Assembly (NCBI RefSeq): GCF_025947305.1
Contig: NZ_CP110009.1
Span: 2,583,501-2,647,500, forward strand
Source of the DNA: Flavobacterium sp. N3904
GTDB lineage: Bacteria; Bacteroidota; Bacteroidia; Flavobacteriales; Flavobacteriaceae
Direction of reading: 5' to 3'
DNA: 64,000 nt
Made by a program: the position numbers and the translations under genes
The notes under the pieces: generated by a model
Told to the model about the DNA's origin: nothing
What the model saw: only the letters and a program-made list of their open reading frames with translations
The model's database searches: none
In this document: positions 54,101 through 62,951 of the stretch, one piece after another
How positions within the stretch are numbered: the first letter of the stretch is position 1
Layout of the letters: each line of letters starts with the position of its first letter

Positions 54101-55253
54101 ATACTATTAAGCCACCACCATCAGATGCCATTAGGATGTTTTTAAATTTGTCAACAAAAATGCTATTAATGCAGTCATGAAATGGAATGCCATCAAAATT
54201 TCTATACGTTTGGAATCCTGCATTGCTATTTTTTATAAGACATATACCCAAAGTAGGAACGCCTATCCAAATATTATTTTCTTTGTCAGTATAAAGAGAG
54301 TGCACACGACTTCTTCCCAGTTCAAAAAACCGCTCTACAAAAACTGGATGAGGGTAAACTGCTTGATTTATTGTATTATAAACTAATAGTCCATCTCCAT
54401 CAGTGCCAATAAGAATATTGTTTTGGGCATCTAAACCTAAGCTAAAAATAATTTTTGATGGAATTTTTGAATTTACATTATCCAAGACTTGAAATTTAGA
54501 ATTAGCAGGATTGTATTTTACTAGTCCTATTTTAAGAATACTTATGTATATGGCATTATTTTTTGATTTTATTAATCGTAGTACCTGATTCGAGGGCAAT
54601 GCGCCATTCTCTTTATTATAATGTCGGATTTTATTAGTAGTTACATTGTATACTGAAATACCCTTGTCAGATGAGGCAAACCATATATTACCACTGCTAT
54701 CTTCGGCAATGTCTGTAATAATATTACTGCAAATTGAGAGAGGGTTTCTGGGCTGATAGAAAAAATGTTTATTTTTTTTTCCATTTCGGTCTATCATAAT
54801 TACTCCATTTATTGATGTCGATAACCAAATGTTATTTTTACTATCTTCAAAAATTTTCTCAATTTTAATAGCTTTATTCTTGACGTCCTTTAGTTTAAAA
54901 TCAATAGTTCTAAATACATTTAATTCATCATTGTATACTTGACAACCATTGTATGTTCCTACCCAAATCTGCCCTTTTTTGTCACATAAAAGACTCACTA
55001 TACTGTTATTGGTTAGATTAGATGAATCTGTACTATTTACTTTGTATGTATTAAAGCTTAAGCCATCATATTTGCTCAACCCCTCTTCGGTTCCGATCCA
55101 GATAAATCCATGTTTGTCTTGTGCGATACTTGTAACTATTGAATTGCACAAACCATCATTTGTGGTTTTTATAACCGAGTTAGAAATTCTAATAACGGTA
55201 TTACTTTGTAAAGTTATTGTTAAAAGCAACAAAAGAAGGATTGTTTTTTTCAT
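51156..55253 (-). CDS. Hybrid two-component regulator (HTCS) of the PUL
   Basis: 1365 residues from the start at 55253 (MKKTILLLLLLTITLQ, signal peptide); five further codons are open upstream. The periplasmic sensor consists of about 14 Reg_prop propeller repeats (motifs such as IGTEEGLSKYDG, IGTHSGGISCFD and FGTDNGLNYLN) and a Y_Y_Y domain. One transmembrane helix lies at about 795-817, HisKA has SHEFRTPLTLI (His about 851), and HATPase_c has DTGIGM and GTGIGLNLV. The receiver carries TDIMMPKMNG (Asp about 1164) and a C-terminal AraC HTH lies at 1255-1360. Binds an oligosaccharide in the periplasm and activates the divergent SusC/SusD genes. Confidence 0.97.
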   Translation of the reverse strand: MKKTILLLLLLTITLQSNTVIRISNSVIKTTNDGLCNSIVTSIAQDKHGFIWIGTEEGLSKYDGLSFNTYKVNSTDSSNLTNNSIVSLLCDKKGQIWVGTYNGCQVYNDELNVFRTIDFKLKDVKNKAIKIEKIFEDSKNNIWLSTSINGVIMIDRNGKKNKHFFYQPRNPLSICSNIITDIAEDSSGNIWFASSDKGISVYNVTTNKIRHYNKENGALPSNQVLRLIKSKNNAIYISILKIGLVKYNPANSKFQVLDNVNSKIPSKIIFSLGLDAQNNILIGTDGDGLLVYNTINQAVYPHPVFVERFFELGRSRVHSLYTDKENNIWIGVPTLGICLIKNSNAGFQTYRNFDGIPFHDCINSIFVDKFKNILMASDGGGLIVFNRNNNFKKQFINIKSNSNSLADNAALDVFVDDELQTWVATYTGGLSVMNHLSGKFINYNTENTNGGLKSNNVRTITQSKDGKIWIGTHSGGISCFDKKTKRFSNYMQSSKRNSLINNWVNKLYLDKKGHLWIGTVYGLSCFIIEKNKFINYNTQTNSKMSNNMIHSIAEDNEGNIWFGTDNGLNYLNPSNGDIKVFTTDNNLISNRIKGLVFTGKNSLWISDNQGISCLNTQNYLVKSYNMQDGLQSDEFNSRSYFLSNDGEVFFGGTKGINIFNPDMIKSRKPTNNIILTNLKQYDQQVLINRKISDRIILPKSLNYLNEINLSYVNKSITIEFSIPEFFAGKKLFVSSYLDGFDTKWQNLPAGSRSVTYTNLAPGNYTLHLKTGKANNELEGEEKKLTIIIHPPFWRTWWAYLIYAVVIAFSSFMIFRALKIKSSKKNKRQIKKLEIKKQKEIYMSKLVFFTNISHEFRTPLTLISSPLDRLIQNENNDEKLQLLTIIRKNSQRLLHLINQILDLRKLDTSQMKVNAKQINVSSIVKDILDTFKDIITEKNIDLTFENKIGNTLVWFDPSMLDKCIYNIISNAVKFTEKGYIAVSTDFETLNDKEYVVIRISDTGIGMSTKVTDKIFERYYQHNESDVQYLGTGIGLNLVKNILKLHNGIVTVKSELNEGSTFNIYLPTGDVNKNDEIQTDATQNNAITNNFVISKNDDKIISEAQNILETEINGTKPLLLIVEDNADMRTLLKVELNANYKIIEAEDGAKALEKVHSKSPDLIITDIMMPKMNGIELCKALKTNIESSHIPIIILSAKSELEDQILGIDLGADAYITKPFNMDLLKTQIRNLLNQRQKLKEKFSNSINWEVESGILTSADERLMERTFDIIKKNMDNPALSVEMISDELKISRAQLHRKMKGIIDQSPIDLIRTIRMNHAATLLTTTDNKISEVAYAVGSNSQSYFSSSFSEFFGKSPSQFKKDGNS

Positions 55254-55291
55254 AGAAAATATTGTCATATTAGTATTGTAACATCAGCTTA

Positions 55292-55299
55292 CAAATATA
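55292..55299 (-). promoter_or_regulatory. -7 element of the HTCS gene
   Basis: Minus-strand TATATTTG, an exact TAnnTTTG, 38 bases before the ATG at 55253. Confidence 0.6.
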
Positions 55300-55437
55300 A
55301 ACATAAAGAAAAACCTAATTTATGGGAGTCTATTAAGTTCTGTATTATTTTATTCGATTTTGTAACATCGACGTATAATTCTACAAAATTTAAAAAAAGC
55401 ACATCAAAAACGAACGATTAAAAGCAGTGTGTTCATA

Positions 55438-55445
55438 TAAATTTG
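55438..55445 (+). promoter_or_regulatory. -7 element of the SusC operon
   Basis: TAAATTTG, an exact TAnnTTTG, about 172 bases before the SusC start, leaving a long leader. The HTCS operator should lie just upstream (about 55300-55430), but no repeated half-site was clear. Confidence 0.6.
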
Positions 55446-55617
55446 TAGCTCAATCGATTTCTTATGTACAACCAAAAAATATTTGCTTATGAGTTAAAGA
55501 AAAAATTACACTTTAATTATTAAAAAACTTAATCAATTTAATAAGGACTAAAAATGCAACTTGATTGTATTTAAAGTTAAAACTAGAACAACCAATTTAT
55601 TAACCAAAAAAAAAAAT

Positions 55618-58600
55618 ATGTTTATGAAAAAAGCATTTTTATTGCTATTATTTATCGGGTTTTATTCTTCGATTTACTCACAAGTAAATGTGAAGGGTAA
55701 AGTGATAGATAAAATATCCAAAGAATCGCTTTATGGCGCTACAATTTTGGTGGATGGTAATGGTAACGGTACCATTACAAATATATCAGGAGAATTTCAA
55801 ATTGTTGCTCCTAAAGGTGAATCACTTTTAATTTCTTTTGTTGGTTATAAACCAAGAAAAGTATCAGTTATGCCGAACCTCACCATAGAACTCGAGCCTG
55901 ATAATACAAATCTAAATGAAGTAGTTGTTGTTGGATATGGTACTTTGCGAAAAAAAGATGTAACTGGTGCTATTGGCAAGGTAAATACAGATGATATACA
56001 TAAAGTAACAACTATTGATGCTGCAAAAGCACTTCAAGGCCGCGTAGCTGGTGTAAATGTAATTTCAAATTCTGGGAGTCCTGGATCTGGAGTTAAAATT
56101 AGAATCCGTGGAATTGGAACAATTAATAATTCCGACCCTCTCTATGTAGTAGATGGATTTCCAATGGGGGATATTAGTCAAATCGCACCAACTGATATTG
56201 AAAGTATGGAAGTTTTAAAAGATGCATCTGCAACTGCTATTTATGGTTCCCGTGGTGCAAATGGTGTAATTCTTGTAAGAACACGTAATGGTTCAAAAAG
56301 CGGAAAATTTAATGTGTCAGGTACTGTATTAACTGGTGTTTCAGTATTTAACAAACGTTTAGATCTTGCTGATGCTACTGAATTTGCAAATGCACGTAAA
56401 TCAATTGGTATGACAGATGATATAATTAATTATGTCCTCGATCAGCAGGCTGCAGGAAACTATTTAAAAGGCACTGACTGGCAGAATGAAATATACCGTC
56501 AAGCACCTACTACCCGATATAATGTTGGAATTTCTGGTAATTCAGAAACATATTCGTATGATGCCGGTGTAACTGCTTCAAATGAAGAAGGAGTTGTAAA
56601 AGGAACGAAACTAGAGAAGTTTTTATTCCATTCAAATAACAATCTTAAACTAACAGATAAGATTAAGTTAGGTATGAATTTTAATTATGCCTATTATCAA
56701 AGACCTGGAGAAAGAAATGATTTTTATGGTGGAACAATTACAGGGGCATTACGTTCGGATCCTATTTCTGTTCCTTTTGATAACTATACCAATTTTTACG
56801 GTGAAGTATATTACTCACAGGCCGCTACAAATCCAGCATTATCAATTTATTTGGCAGAAAAACAAAAACAAATAGGTAATAGGTTTATGGGTAATTTTTT
56901 CTTAGAGTTTAATGACTTATGGACCAAAGGTTTATCTTTTCGTTCACAGTTCGGAACCGTTATGGATTATAACGAAAATAAATCATATAGCCCAGAATAT
57001 TTTATAACTCCAACTCAGAAAAACGATGTTTCTTCACTAAATCAAAGCGCAGGTAAAGGGTTAAACTGGGTATTTACCAATTACTTCTCATATAATAAAA
57101 AAGTAAGTAAATTAAACATCAATGCTACATTGGGTACTGAGTTGCAAGTAAACCAATATTCTGATATTTGGGCAACAGGTTATGATGTACCCGAAAGTGC
57201 ATCGTTGCAATATCTGGGAGCACATAAAAATGCTGTTTTATTTGGTCTAGGCGGTGGAAAAAGTGAAAACCGTTTGGAGTCATATTATGCTCGTGGTAAC
57301 TTTGCATGGGACAATAAATATGTATTGACGGCTACAATACGTGCAGATGGAAGTTCAAAATTTACGCCAGAGCAGCGTTGGGGTACTTTCCCATCATTTG
57401 CTGGTAGTTGGAATATTCATGACGAATCATTTATGTCTGGTGTAGAAGAAATATTACCAACTTTAAAACTACGCGCTGGTTGGGGATTAGTAGGTAATCA
57501 GGGCAGTGCTGGTAATTTTGACTATGTTTCGAGTGTGAACGGAGGATACAACTACACATTAAATGGCGTTCCAGTAGAAGGTGCAGTTCAGTTACAACTT
57601 GCTAATACGGAACTTTCTTGGGAAAATTCTGAGCAGTTTGATGTTGGTCTTGATTTTGGATTATTTAATAATCAACTTACAGGTACAATCGATTATTTTA
57701 TTCGTAACACAAACAATATGATTCTTGCAAAACCTATACCAACATATGCAGGTATGAAAAAACCAGCGGTGAATGCAGGGACAATGCAAAATAAGGGATT
57801 TGAGTTTACTTTGAATTATGCAAATAATAAAAACGAATTCAAATATGATTTGGGATTAAATTTTGCTATTATTAAAAACGAAATTACCAGCTTAGCTGGT
57901 GGTGATCCGATTCGTAGTGGAGGTGTAGGTAGATTAGGAAATACAACTAAAACCGAAATCGGTAGAGAGATTGCCTATTTCTATGGTTACCAAACCGATG
58001 GCCTTTTCAAAACACAGGAACAATTGGATGCTTACAAAAAAGATGATGTTGCTATTCAACCCAACGCAGGTCTTGGAGATGTAAAATTCGTTGATAGAAA
58101 TGGTGATGGAAAAATCACAGAATTGGATATGACCTATTTGGGAAGTGCAAGTCCTGATCTAACTGGTGGTTTAAATGTAAATTTATCGTATAAAGGTTTT
58201 GATATGGTACTGTTTTTCGTTGGATCCTATGGTAACGAAATAGTAAATTCAATGCGTCAGTCGTTATATAATTCAAAAATGTTCGAAACTAATATCAGTC
58301 ATGATATGGCAGTGAACTCTTGGACACCCGCTAATCCAAATTCAAATGTGCCTCGTTTAAATGCAGCCGATTTAAATAAAAACACCGAGAACTTCTCCGA
58401 TTTATATGTAGAAGACGGCTCTTATCTTCGATTAAATAACATTCAATTGGGTTATACAATTCCAGTTTCACAGTCAAAAAGATTTGGTATTTCAAACTTT
58501 AGAATTTATACAACAATCGATAACTTATTGACTTTTACTAATTACACTGGTCTTGATCCCGCATCGTTTGGTTTGAATGGGAATCCATTCTACTATGGTG

Positions 58601-58662
58601 TTGATATGGTTAATTACCCACAGCCTACCAATTATTCACTTGGTATCAATATTAATTTTTAA
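55618..58662 (+). CDS. SusC/RagA-family TonB-dependent receptor
   Basis: 1014 residues from the ATG at 55618; the ATG at 55624 (MKKAFLLLLFIGFY) is equally possible. The reading frame extends to a TTG at 55561, which precedes the signal peptide and is rejected. Signal peptide, CarboxypepD_reg-like domain (about 23-100), plug beginning LNEVVVVGYGTLRKKDVTG (about 113), with VDGFPMGDISQIAPTDIESMEVLKDASATAIYG split across the plug, then a 22-strand barrel ending in GININF. Imports oligosaccharides with the SusD partner, energised by TonB. The SusD gene begins 17 bases later. Confidence 0.97.
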   Translation: MFMKKAFLLLLFIGFYSSIYSQVNVKGKVIDKISKESLYGATILVDGNGNGTITNISGEFQIVAPKGESLLISFVGYKPRKVSVMPNLTIELEPDNTNLNEVVVVGYGTLRKKDVTGAIGKVNTDDIHKVTTIDAAKALQGRVAGVNVISNSGSPGSGVKIRIRGIGTINNSDPLYVVDGFPMGDISQIAPTDIESMEVLKDASATAIYGSRGANGVILVRTRNGSKSGKFNVSGTVLTGVSVFNKRLDLADATEFANARKSIGMTDDIINYVLDQQAAGNYLKGTDWQNEIYRQAPTTRYNVGISGNSETYSYDAGVTASNEEGVVKGTKLEKFLFHSNNNLKLTDKIKLGMNFNYAYYQRPGERNDFYGGTITGALRSDPISVPFDNYTNFYGEVYYSQAATNPALSIYLAEKQKQIGNRFMGNFFLEFNDLWTKGLSFRSQFGTVMDYNENKSYSPEYFITPTQKNDVSSLNQSAGKGLNWVFTNYFSYNKKVSKLNINATLGTELQVNQYSDIWATGYDVPESASLQYLGAHKNAVLFGLGGGKSENRLESYYARGNFAWDNKYVLTATIRADGSSKFTPEQRWGTFPSFAGSWNIHDESFMSGVEEILPTLKLRAGWGLVGNQGSAGNFDYVSSVNGGYNYTLNGVPVEGAVQLQLANTELSWENSEQFDVGLDFGLFNNQLTGTIDYFIRNTNNMILAKPIPTYAGMKKPAVNAGTMQNKGFEFTLNYANNKNEFKYDLGLNFAIIKNEITSLAGGDPIRSGGVGRLGNTTKTEIGREIAYFYGYQTDGLFKTQEQLDAYKKDDVAIQPNAGLGDVKFVDRNGDGKITELDMTYLGSASPDLTGGLNVNLSYKGFDMVLFFVGSYGNEIVNSMRQSLYNSKMFETNISHDMAVNSWTPANPNSNVPRLNAADLNKNTENFSDLYVEDGSYLRLNNIQLGYTIPVSQSKRFGISNFRIYTTIDNLLTFTNYTGLDPASFGLNGNPFYYGVDMVNYPQPTNYSLGININF

Positions 58663-58679
58663 AAAAAAAACAGATAGTT

Positions 58680-60359
58680 ATGAAAAAAGCAAAATATATT
58701 ATCCTGTTGACAGTCTTGATGCTTGGGTTTTCAGGCTGTTCGGATTTCCTTGATCTCGAACCTCAGGGATCAGAAAATAGTGCCAACTTTTTTGACACTC
58801 AAGAAAATGGTGTTCGCTCAATAATTGGTATTTATGATATGCTCCAACTTGATGAAGGAGCTGGGCCTGATGGCCAATGGATGGGACATCACCACGATTT
58901 TTTTCTGAGTGATATACGTAGTGATGATGCAGAAAAAGGTAGTAATGATGGAGATTACGGTGCAATGTGGGAAATGTTGGATTTTACGATGACTTCTCAA
59001 ATTGGTTTTGCAAGCGATTTCTGGATTCATGGTTTTTGGGGTGTTTCGCGCACAAATTATGCACTTGACAATCTTCCAAAAGTAAGTTGGTCTCCTTCGG
59101 TTCGTGACCGATTAATTGGTGAAGCTTCATTTATGAGAGCCTATTTTTACTGGTATTTAGTTAGAGCTTATGGTGGAGTGCCTCTTTTTACGAGTGCTGT
59201 TAAACCCTCTGATTTTGGAAAAGTTAAACGTGCAACACTAAACGAATGTTATACACAAATAGCAGCCGATTTAACAAAAGCAATTGAATTGTTACCTGAA
59301 AAAGGTACGATACCTGTTGCCGAAACTGGTAGAGTAAGCAAAGGTGCCGCAAGAGCTTTATTAGCAAGAATATATATGTATCAGATTGGTACCGATATAG
59401 AAAGTAAAATAACATGGCAACAAGTTTACGATCAAACAAGTGCTGTAATAAATTCAGGTGAGTTTGCTTTGCTTCCTAACTATGCAAAATTATGGGAAAC
59501 TGAAAGTAAAAATAACTCAGAGTCGGTTTTTGAAGTTCAGTTTGCAGTCGGTGCAAGCGATACTGCACCAGGATCTATAGGAACTAATTTCTATAATTTT
59601 CAAGGAAATAGGAAAGATGATTCAGGATGGGGATTCAATAATCCAACACCTGACTTAGTTGAAGCTTACAATGTTTCTGTTACAAAAGACCCAAGATTAT
59701 CTTGTGTTGTTTATGGAGAAAGTTTCAATAATGGAGTTTTGTATGGTGCTAAAAAGAAATACGATCGCAATGAACAAGGATCAGATTGGCTAAATCGTAA
59801 AGCTGCTCTTCCTGTTAAACCTGCACTAGCTAAAGCTAGTGACCGCAATATAAAAATCATTCGTTATGCTGATGTATTATTGATGCATGCTGAAGCTAGC
59901 TGGCATCTAAATAAATTTGATGAAGCAACGGCAAAAGTAAATATGATTCGAAACAGAGCTCGTAACAGTACGTATTGTATGGGATATGCAGAAGGAAAAA
60001 TGGATTACAGCGCCGCACCAACATCAGTTAATTTGCCGGATATCAATTCAACAGGAGATCAGCTTTTGCAGGATATCTGGAAAGAACGTCGTTTGGAATT
60101 GGCAATGGAACAAATTCGTTTTTATGACCTTGTGCGCACAGGAAGGTATTTTGCAGTAATTGACAATGAAAAAAATCTTCGTCGTGCTCCAGGACAAAAT
60201 TATGGATTAGGTGTTAAAGCATACAAACAGTTTCCTAACATAAAAACAAATGGTTTGGCTAAATCAATTGATGGACCAAATGGTAATAAAGTACCGTTAA
60301 TGCCAATACCACAAACTGAAACTCAAGCTTGGAATCTTGAACAAAATCCAGGTTATTAA
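58680..60359 (+). CDS. SusD/RagB-family surface lipoprotein
   Basis: 559 residues. Lipobox GFSGC with C20, followed by SDFLDLEPQG, the usual SusD opening. TPR-like helices in the N-terminal half (ASFMRAYFYWYLVRAYGGVP) and the C-terminal WKERRLELAMEQIRFYDLVRTG signature, split here by normal spacing. It binds the glycan at the cell surface and closes over the SusC barrel. In operon with SusC (17-base gap). Confidence 0.97.
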   Translation: MKKAKYIILLTVLMLGFSGCSDFLDLEPQGSENSANFFDTQENGVRSIIGIYDMLQLDEGAGPDGQWMGHHHDFFLSDIRSDDAEKGSNDGDYGAMWEMLDFTMTSQIGFASDFWIHGFWGVSRTNYALDNLPKVSWSPSVRDRLIGEASFMRAYFYWYLVRAYGGVPLFTSAVKPSDFGKVKRATLNECYTQIAADLTKAIELLPEKGTIPVAETGRVSKGAARALLARIYMYQIGTDIESKITWQQVYDQTSAVINSGEFALLPNYAKLWETESKNNSESVFEVQFAVGASDTAPGSIGTNFYNFQGNRKDDSGWGFNNPTPDLVEAYNVSVTKDPRLSCVVYGESFNNGVLYGAKKKYDRNEQGSDWLNRKAALPVKPALAKASDRNIKIIRYADVLLMHAEASWHLNKFDEATAKVNMIRNRARNSTYCMGYAEGKMDYSAAPTSVNLPDINSTGDQLLQDIWKERRLELAMEQIRFYDLVRTGRYFAVIDNEKNLRRAPGQNYGLGVKAYKQFPNIKTNGLAKSIDGPNGNKVPLMPIPQTETQAWNLEQNPGY

Positions 60360-60465
60360 TTAACAAATTCTATGAAACCAAGTATGATGTTTTTTATTTA
60401 ACAACAAAGAGTTAATCTATAAGTTACATCATACTTATTTCATATAACAACTAAATTAAATATAT

Positions 60466-62118
60466 ATGAAAAAGAATATAATTAAATGTGTATTAATAGC
60501 CTTTTTTTCAGCACTTTTATATAATTGCGAAGACATAACTTATACTGAAGGCTCTGATATAAACTTACCTGTTTCAACAATTACAGAGATATCAAACGAA
60601 ACTCCATTTGTAGGAACAGAGATTGCTTTGGAAGGAATAAATATGAATTATGTGACAAGTGTTGCTGTTGGTCCTTATACTTTTAAAATCATCAATAAAA
60701 GTGACAATAGTATTACTGTTGAAGTGCCTCGTCAGATTGAAAGTGGCCCTATTACTATTGTAAATAAGTACAAAAGAACCTTTGTATCAACTCAATTTAT
60801 TAAGCCTCAGTTTTATGCTGCTAAAGTTACAGCGTGGCCTGTTAATATTCAAAAAGGAAAACCATTTTTGTTGACAGGCGAAAATTTAGATCTGATAAAG
60901 GAAGTTAAATTGAATGGAATAGTAGTTTCAGCTTTTGGAGCTACAACTTCAAGTAAAGCCTCTTATGTATCAGCAGGAGTTGAAATGGAAATTGGCGAAT
61001 TTGCTACCATTGAAATAACACCAAAAACTGGAGATAAACAAACTTCTCCAGGTATTCTTGTTGTTAAGCCTACAAATACGTATTTGTCTAAACAAACATT
61101 GATGCTTTTTGATTTTGATGCTCCATTTAATCCTGAAAAAGGAGATGCTACAAGTCCATTTACATACGCAACAATTGATGGAGAATATGGAAAAGCCTTA
61201 GAGGTTAAAGCCGCATCAGGTAATGGATGGAATGGAATTTATTTGAAAGTAGAAAACAATAATGGAGGTCAGGGTTATGATTTGTCAGCATACAACAAAC
61301 CGCACATCACATTTTTAGTTAATACTGCTGGCGGCGAGGGTTATGTACAGCCAATTATTACTGCCGGCGGAGGTACAAATGACCGTCACTTTACAGGTGC
61401 TTTTGGATATGGTGATGATTATAAAATCAAAACTGCCAATTGGGAATGGCGTTCTTATGATCTCGAAAAAATGGGATTCCCTGTTGTTAAAGGAAAAATT
61501 GATAAAATAGGTATTCAATTCCGTGGAGGTAATGTAAATGGAACACCTTTTTACATCGCTGTTGATCAAGTAATGATTACAGATGGTCCTTTGACTCCAA
61601 CAATTGGATGGGAGTGCGAAACTGCTGCTGGCACTGCATGGAATATTGTTTCTAATGGTTCTGCAGGTTTACAGGGATACAACCAAGGTGCTAAATATGC
61701 TAGTCTAACTGGAATATCTCAAGGCTGGGATAGCAAATTAGGTCAAGCCTCGTGGAATGTAAAAGCTCTTGATCCAGTTGCATATGCGAATGGTATTTGG
61801 ATTAACTTTTTATTGAATACGGGTAATAAAGAAGGATATTTCCAATTCGATTTTGGTCAAGGATGGATGCATTTTACAAAATCTCAAGGATATGGAGATG
61901 ATTATAAATTTGTGCCAACTGCAAATAAATGGGTATGGAGATCAATAAAACTTGCTCCAGGAGAAGGTGATCTAACAAAATTTGATCCAACAAAAGATTT
62001 TACCATGGGTATTCAGCTTTATGGCGGAAATATTGCTAAAGGAACTGCGATAGAAGTAAATGTTGATTCATTTATATTTACGACAGCACCATTAGACCCA
62101 AATTTAAAACCTGAGTAG
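60466..62118 (+). CDS. Surface glycan-binding lipoprotein with IPT/TIG and duplicated module
   Basis: 550 residues. Lipobox LLYNC with C21. Two IPT/TIG-type Ig-like domains (about 38-120 and 122-205: FVGTEIALEGINM, KGKPFLLTGENL). Then two related modules (about 210-380 and 382-546) share the pattern of a W/F-rich start, a glycine-rich middle (ITFLVNTAGGEGYVQPI / INFLLNTGNKEGYFQFD), a GYGDDYK motif in each, WEWRS/WVWRS, and IGIQFRGGN / MGIQLYGGN. The layout is that of surface glycan-binding proteins (SGBP-B). It presents polysaccharide to SusC/SusD. A hairpin terminator follows. Confidence 0.88.
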   Translation: MKKNIIKCVLIAFFSALLYNCEDITYTEGSDINLPVSTITEISNETPFVGTEIALEGINMNYVTSVAVGPYTFKIINKSDNSITVEVPRQIESGPITIVNKYKRTFVSTQFIKPQFYAAKVTAWPVNIQKGKPFLLTGENLDLIKEVKLNGIVVSAFGATTSSKASYVSAGVEMEIGEFATIEITPKTGDKQTSPGILVVKPTNTYLSKQTLMLFDFDAPFNPEKGDATSPFTYATIDGEYGKALEVKAASGNGWNGIYLKVENNNGGQGYDLSAYNKPHITFLVNTAGGEGYVQPIITAGGGTNDRHFTGAFGYGDDYKIKTANWEWRSYDLEKMGFPVVKGKIDKIGIQFRGGNVNGTPFYIAVDQVMITDGPLTPTIGWECETAAGTAWNIVSNGSAGLQGYNQGAKYASLTGISQGWDSKLGQASWNVKALDPVAYANGIWINFLLNTGNKEGYFQFDFGQGWMHFTKSQGYGDDYKFVPTANKWVWRSIKLAPGEGDLTKFDPTKDFTMGIQLYGGNIAKGTAIEVNVDSFIFTTAPLDPNLKPE

Positions 62119-62191
62119 CAGTAAATTTGGTTAGTTAGTATGCAGTGACATTGTTAGTTTCACACTGCATTATTTGCTTTGGTTTTTTAAT

Positions 62192-62224
62192 AAGCCCTTC
62201 GGGTTAAACTCTGAAGGGCTTTAA
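62192..62224 (+). terminator. Hairpin after the SusCD-SGBP genes
   Basis: AAGCCCTTC (62192-62200) / GAAGGGCTT (62213-62221) with a 12-base loop and a short T-rich tail. It may reduce but not abolish read-through to the downstream PUL genes. Confidence 0.65.
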
Positions 62225-62233
62225 TTATCACTT

Positions 62234-62905
62234 ATGAAAAAAAATATTTTTCTTACTTTCTGTTCCTTCTTATCAATAGCATCATTTTCTCAAAAGCCAA
62301 AAAATTATTCTGGAAAACCCTATGTAGATTCAATATATACAGTAGGGGCACAGATAATTCCAGGTAGAGTTGAACTTGCTTACTACGATATAGGTGGCGA
62401 AGGAATTGCTTATCACGATGTAACTCCTGAAAATGAGGGTTCAAAATTAAACCATGAAAAACATGACTATGGAAGTCATTGGCGTCCGGGTGTAGAAGCC
62501 TACACTGCTTTTTTTAGAGAAAATGAAGGAGTAGATATATCATATACAAAAGATTGGGCTGATTTTAATCACCCTAATAAAGTCGATCCTAAGGTAAACC
62601 AGCTATATATAGGATGGCAAGAAGACGGTGAATGGACAAATTATACTGTAAAAGTAATAAAGCCCGGAAAATATAGGATTATCACTGTTTATGGGAATAA
62701 AGATAATAAATCAGAATTATGGTTAAACGGGAACAAGGCAGCTGTTCTAAAACTTCCGGAAGAGACTGGCAGTTTTCACAACTGGACTCAAGCCACAATA
62801 GGTGAAATAATTTTCCCAGTTGCAGGCATTAACCTCCTTACTTTAAAATACAACAAGGGTGCTAACCTTGGTTATCTCGATTTTTTATTGGTCGAGGAAC
62901 TGTAA
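62234..62905 (+). CDS. Secreted CBM6-like carbohydrate-binding protein
   Basis: 223 residues with a signal peptide to about 20 (ASFSQ). The chain fits a family 6/35-type carbohydrate-binding module: VEAYTAFFRENEGVDISYT near 80, GWQEDGEWTNYTVKVIKPGKYRI near 132-150, SELWLNGN near 165 and LGYLDFLLVEE at the end. No catalytic domain is attached, which is unusual for a CBM. It may deliver substrate to the following GH2 enzyme (46-base gap) or be a binding protein in its own right. Confidence 0.8.
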   Translation: MKKNIFLTFCSFLSIASFSQKPKNYSGKPYVDSIYTVGAQIIPGRVELAYYDIGGEGIAYHDVTPENEGSKLNHEKHDYGSHWRPGVEAYTAFFRENEGVDISYTKDWADFNHPNKVDPKVNQLYIGWQEDGEWTNYTVKVIKPGKYRIITVYGNKDNKSELWLNGNKAAVLKLPEETGSFHNWTQATIGEIIFPVAGINLLTLKYNKGANLGYLDFLLVEEL

Positions 62906-62951
62906 TTACAATTCAATAAAGAATTTTCACTCTTTTTAAAGATTACATAAA

